DNA of 64,000 nucleotides from Ardenticatenaceae bacterium (GTDB lineage Bacteria; Chloroflexota; Anaerolineae; Promineifilales; Promineifilaceae), in contig JACKCC010000024.1 in NCBI GenBank assembly GCA_020634245.1, forward strand, positions 52,192 to 116,191, written 5' to 3'. Made by a program: the position numbers and the translations under genes. The notes beneath the pieces were generated by a model. It was given only the letters and a program-made list of their open reading frames with translations, searched no databases and was not told the origin of the DNA. Positions 62,830 to 64,000 of the stretch are shown here, piece by piece; the first letter of the stretch is position 1; each line of letters starts with the position of its first letter.

Positions 62830-64000
<1,171 letters not shown>

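Overview
The window looks like a chromosomal segment of a Chloroflexota bacterium, most likely a filamentous Anaerolineae/Ardenticatenia-type lineage. The reasons are multidomain lipoproteins with Thr/Pro-rich linkers after the lipobox, a membrane-anchored kinase-like/SUMF1 fusion, DppBC-type permeases with few classical partners, many insertion sequences, and a very strongly repeated palindrome ACGGCCGT (about 85-90 copies counted by hand, roughly 1 expected). The taxonomic call is inference; no rRNA or tRNA gene was seen.

Layout. 1-1.9 kb: end of an FtsX/MacB-type ABC permease. 2-7.9 kb: a toxin/HEPN island. A HEPN (LA2681-like) gene has been cut into three pieces by three unrelated insertion sequences (ISH3-like, IS630, IS3), next to a MazEF pair. 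7.9-10.6 kb: an ABC-2 exporter operon. 10.6-15 kb: a DUF5946 gene and the sdhCDAB operon. 15-19.8 kb: a TolB-like lipoprotein gene broken by an IS982 element and a second DDE element. 20-25.5 kb: a DUF7282-like repeat lipoprotein, an MFS transporter, homoserine dehydrogenase behind an unusual RNA leader, and a cysteine desulfurase-like protein. 25.6-26.2 kb: IS scars. 26.3-29.7 kb: a MacB-like ATPase with an Asn/Gly tail, plus its permease. 30-32.6 kb: a membrane protein, histidine kinase and response regulator operon. 32.8-35.2 kb: a possible HEPN-type gene whose last codons are replaced by an IS. 35.4-45.5 kb: an operon of a DppB permease, a DppC permease fused to an M28-like peptidase domain, and a 2106-residue DUF418 membrane protein fused to two M28 domains. 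46-56 kb: another transposase, a HAD protein, a flavoprotein, an HD hydrolase, an amidase, a pseudokinase-SUMF1 protein and a CPA2 antiporter. 56-57.6 kb: a VapBC-like pair and a membrane protein. 57.7-60.8 kb: a tandem glycine riboswitch driving gcvH and gcvP, both damaged. 61-64 kb: an alpha/beta hydrolase, exonuclease III and the start of a glycosyltransferase.

The most system-like region is 35.4-45.5 kb, where three extracytoplasmic M28-type modules are built into a peptide-permease operon. Other notable signals are the ACGGCCGT palindrome, which is sparse in foreign DNA; hairpins made of short repeated words that sit between genes, inside coding regions and inside a riboswitch; a set of promoters with the -10 box exactly 6 nt before ATG; and the hom leader.

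All calls come from reading sequence and remembered family features; no database search was run.
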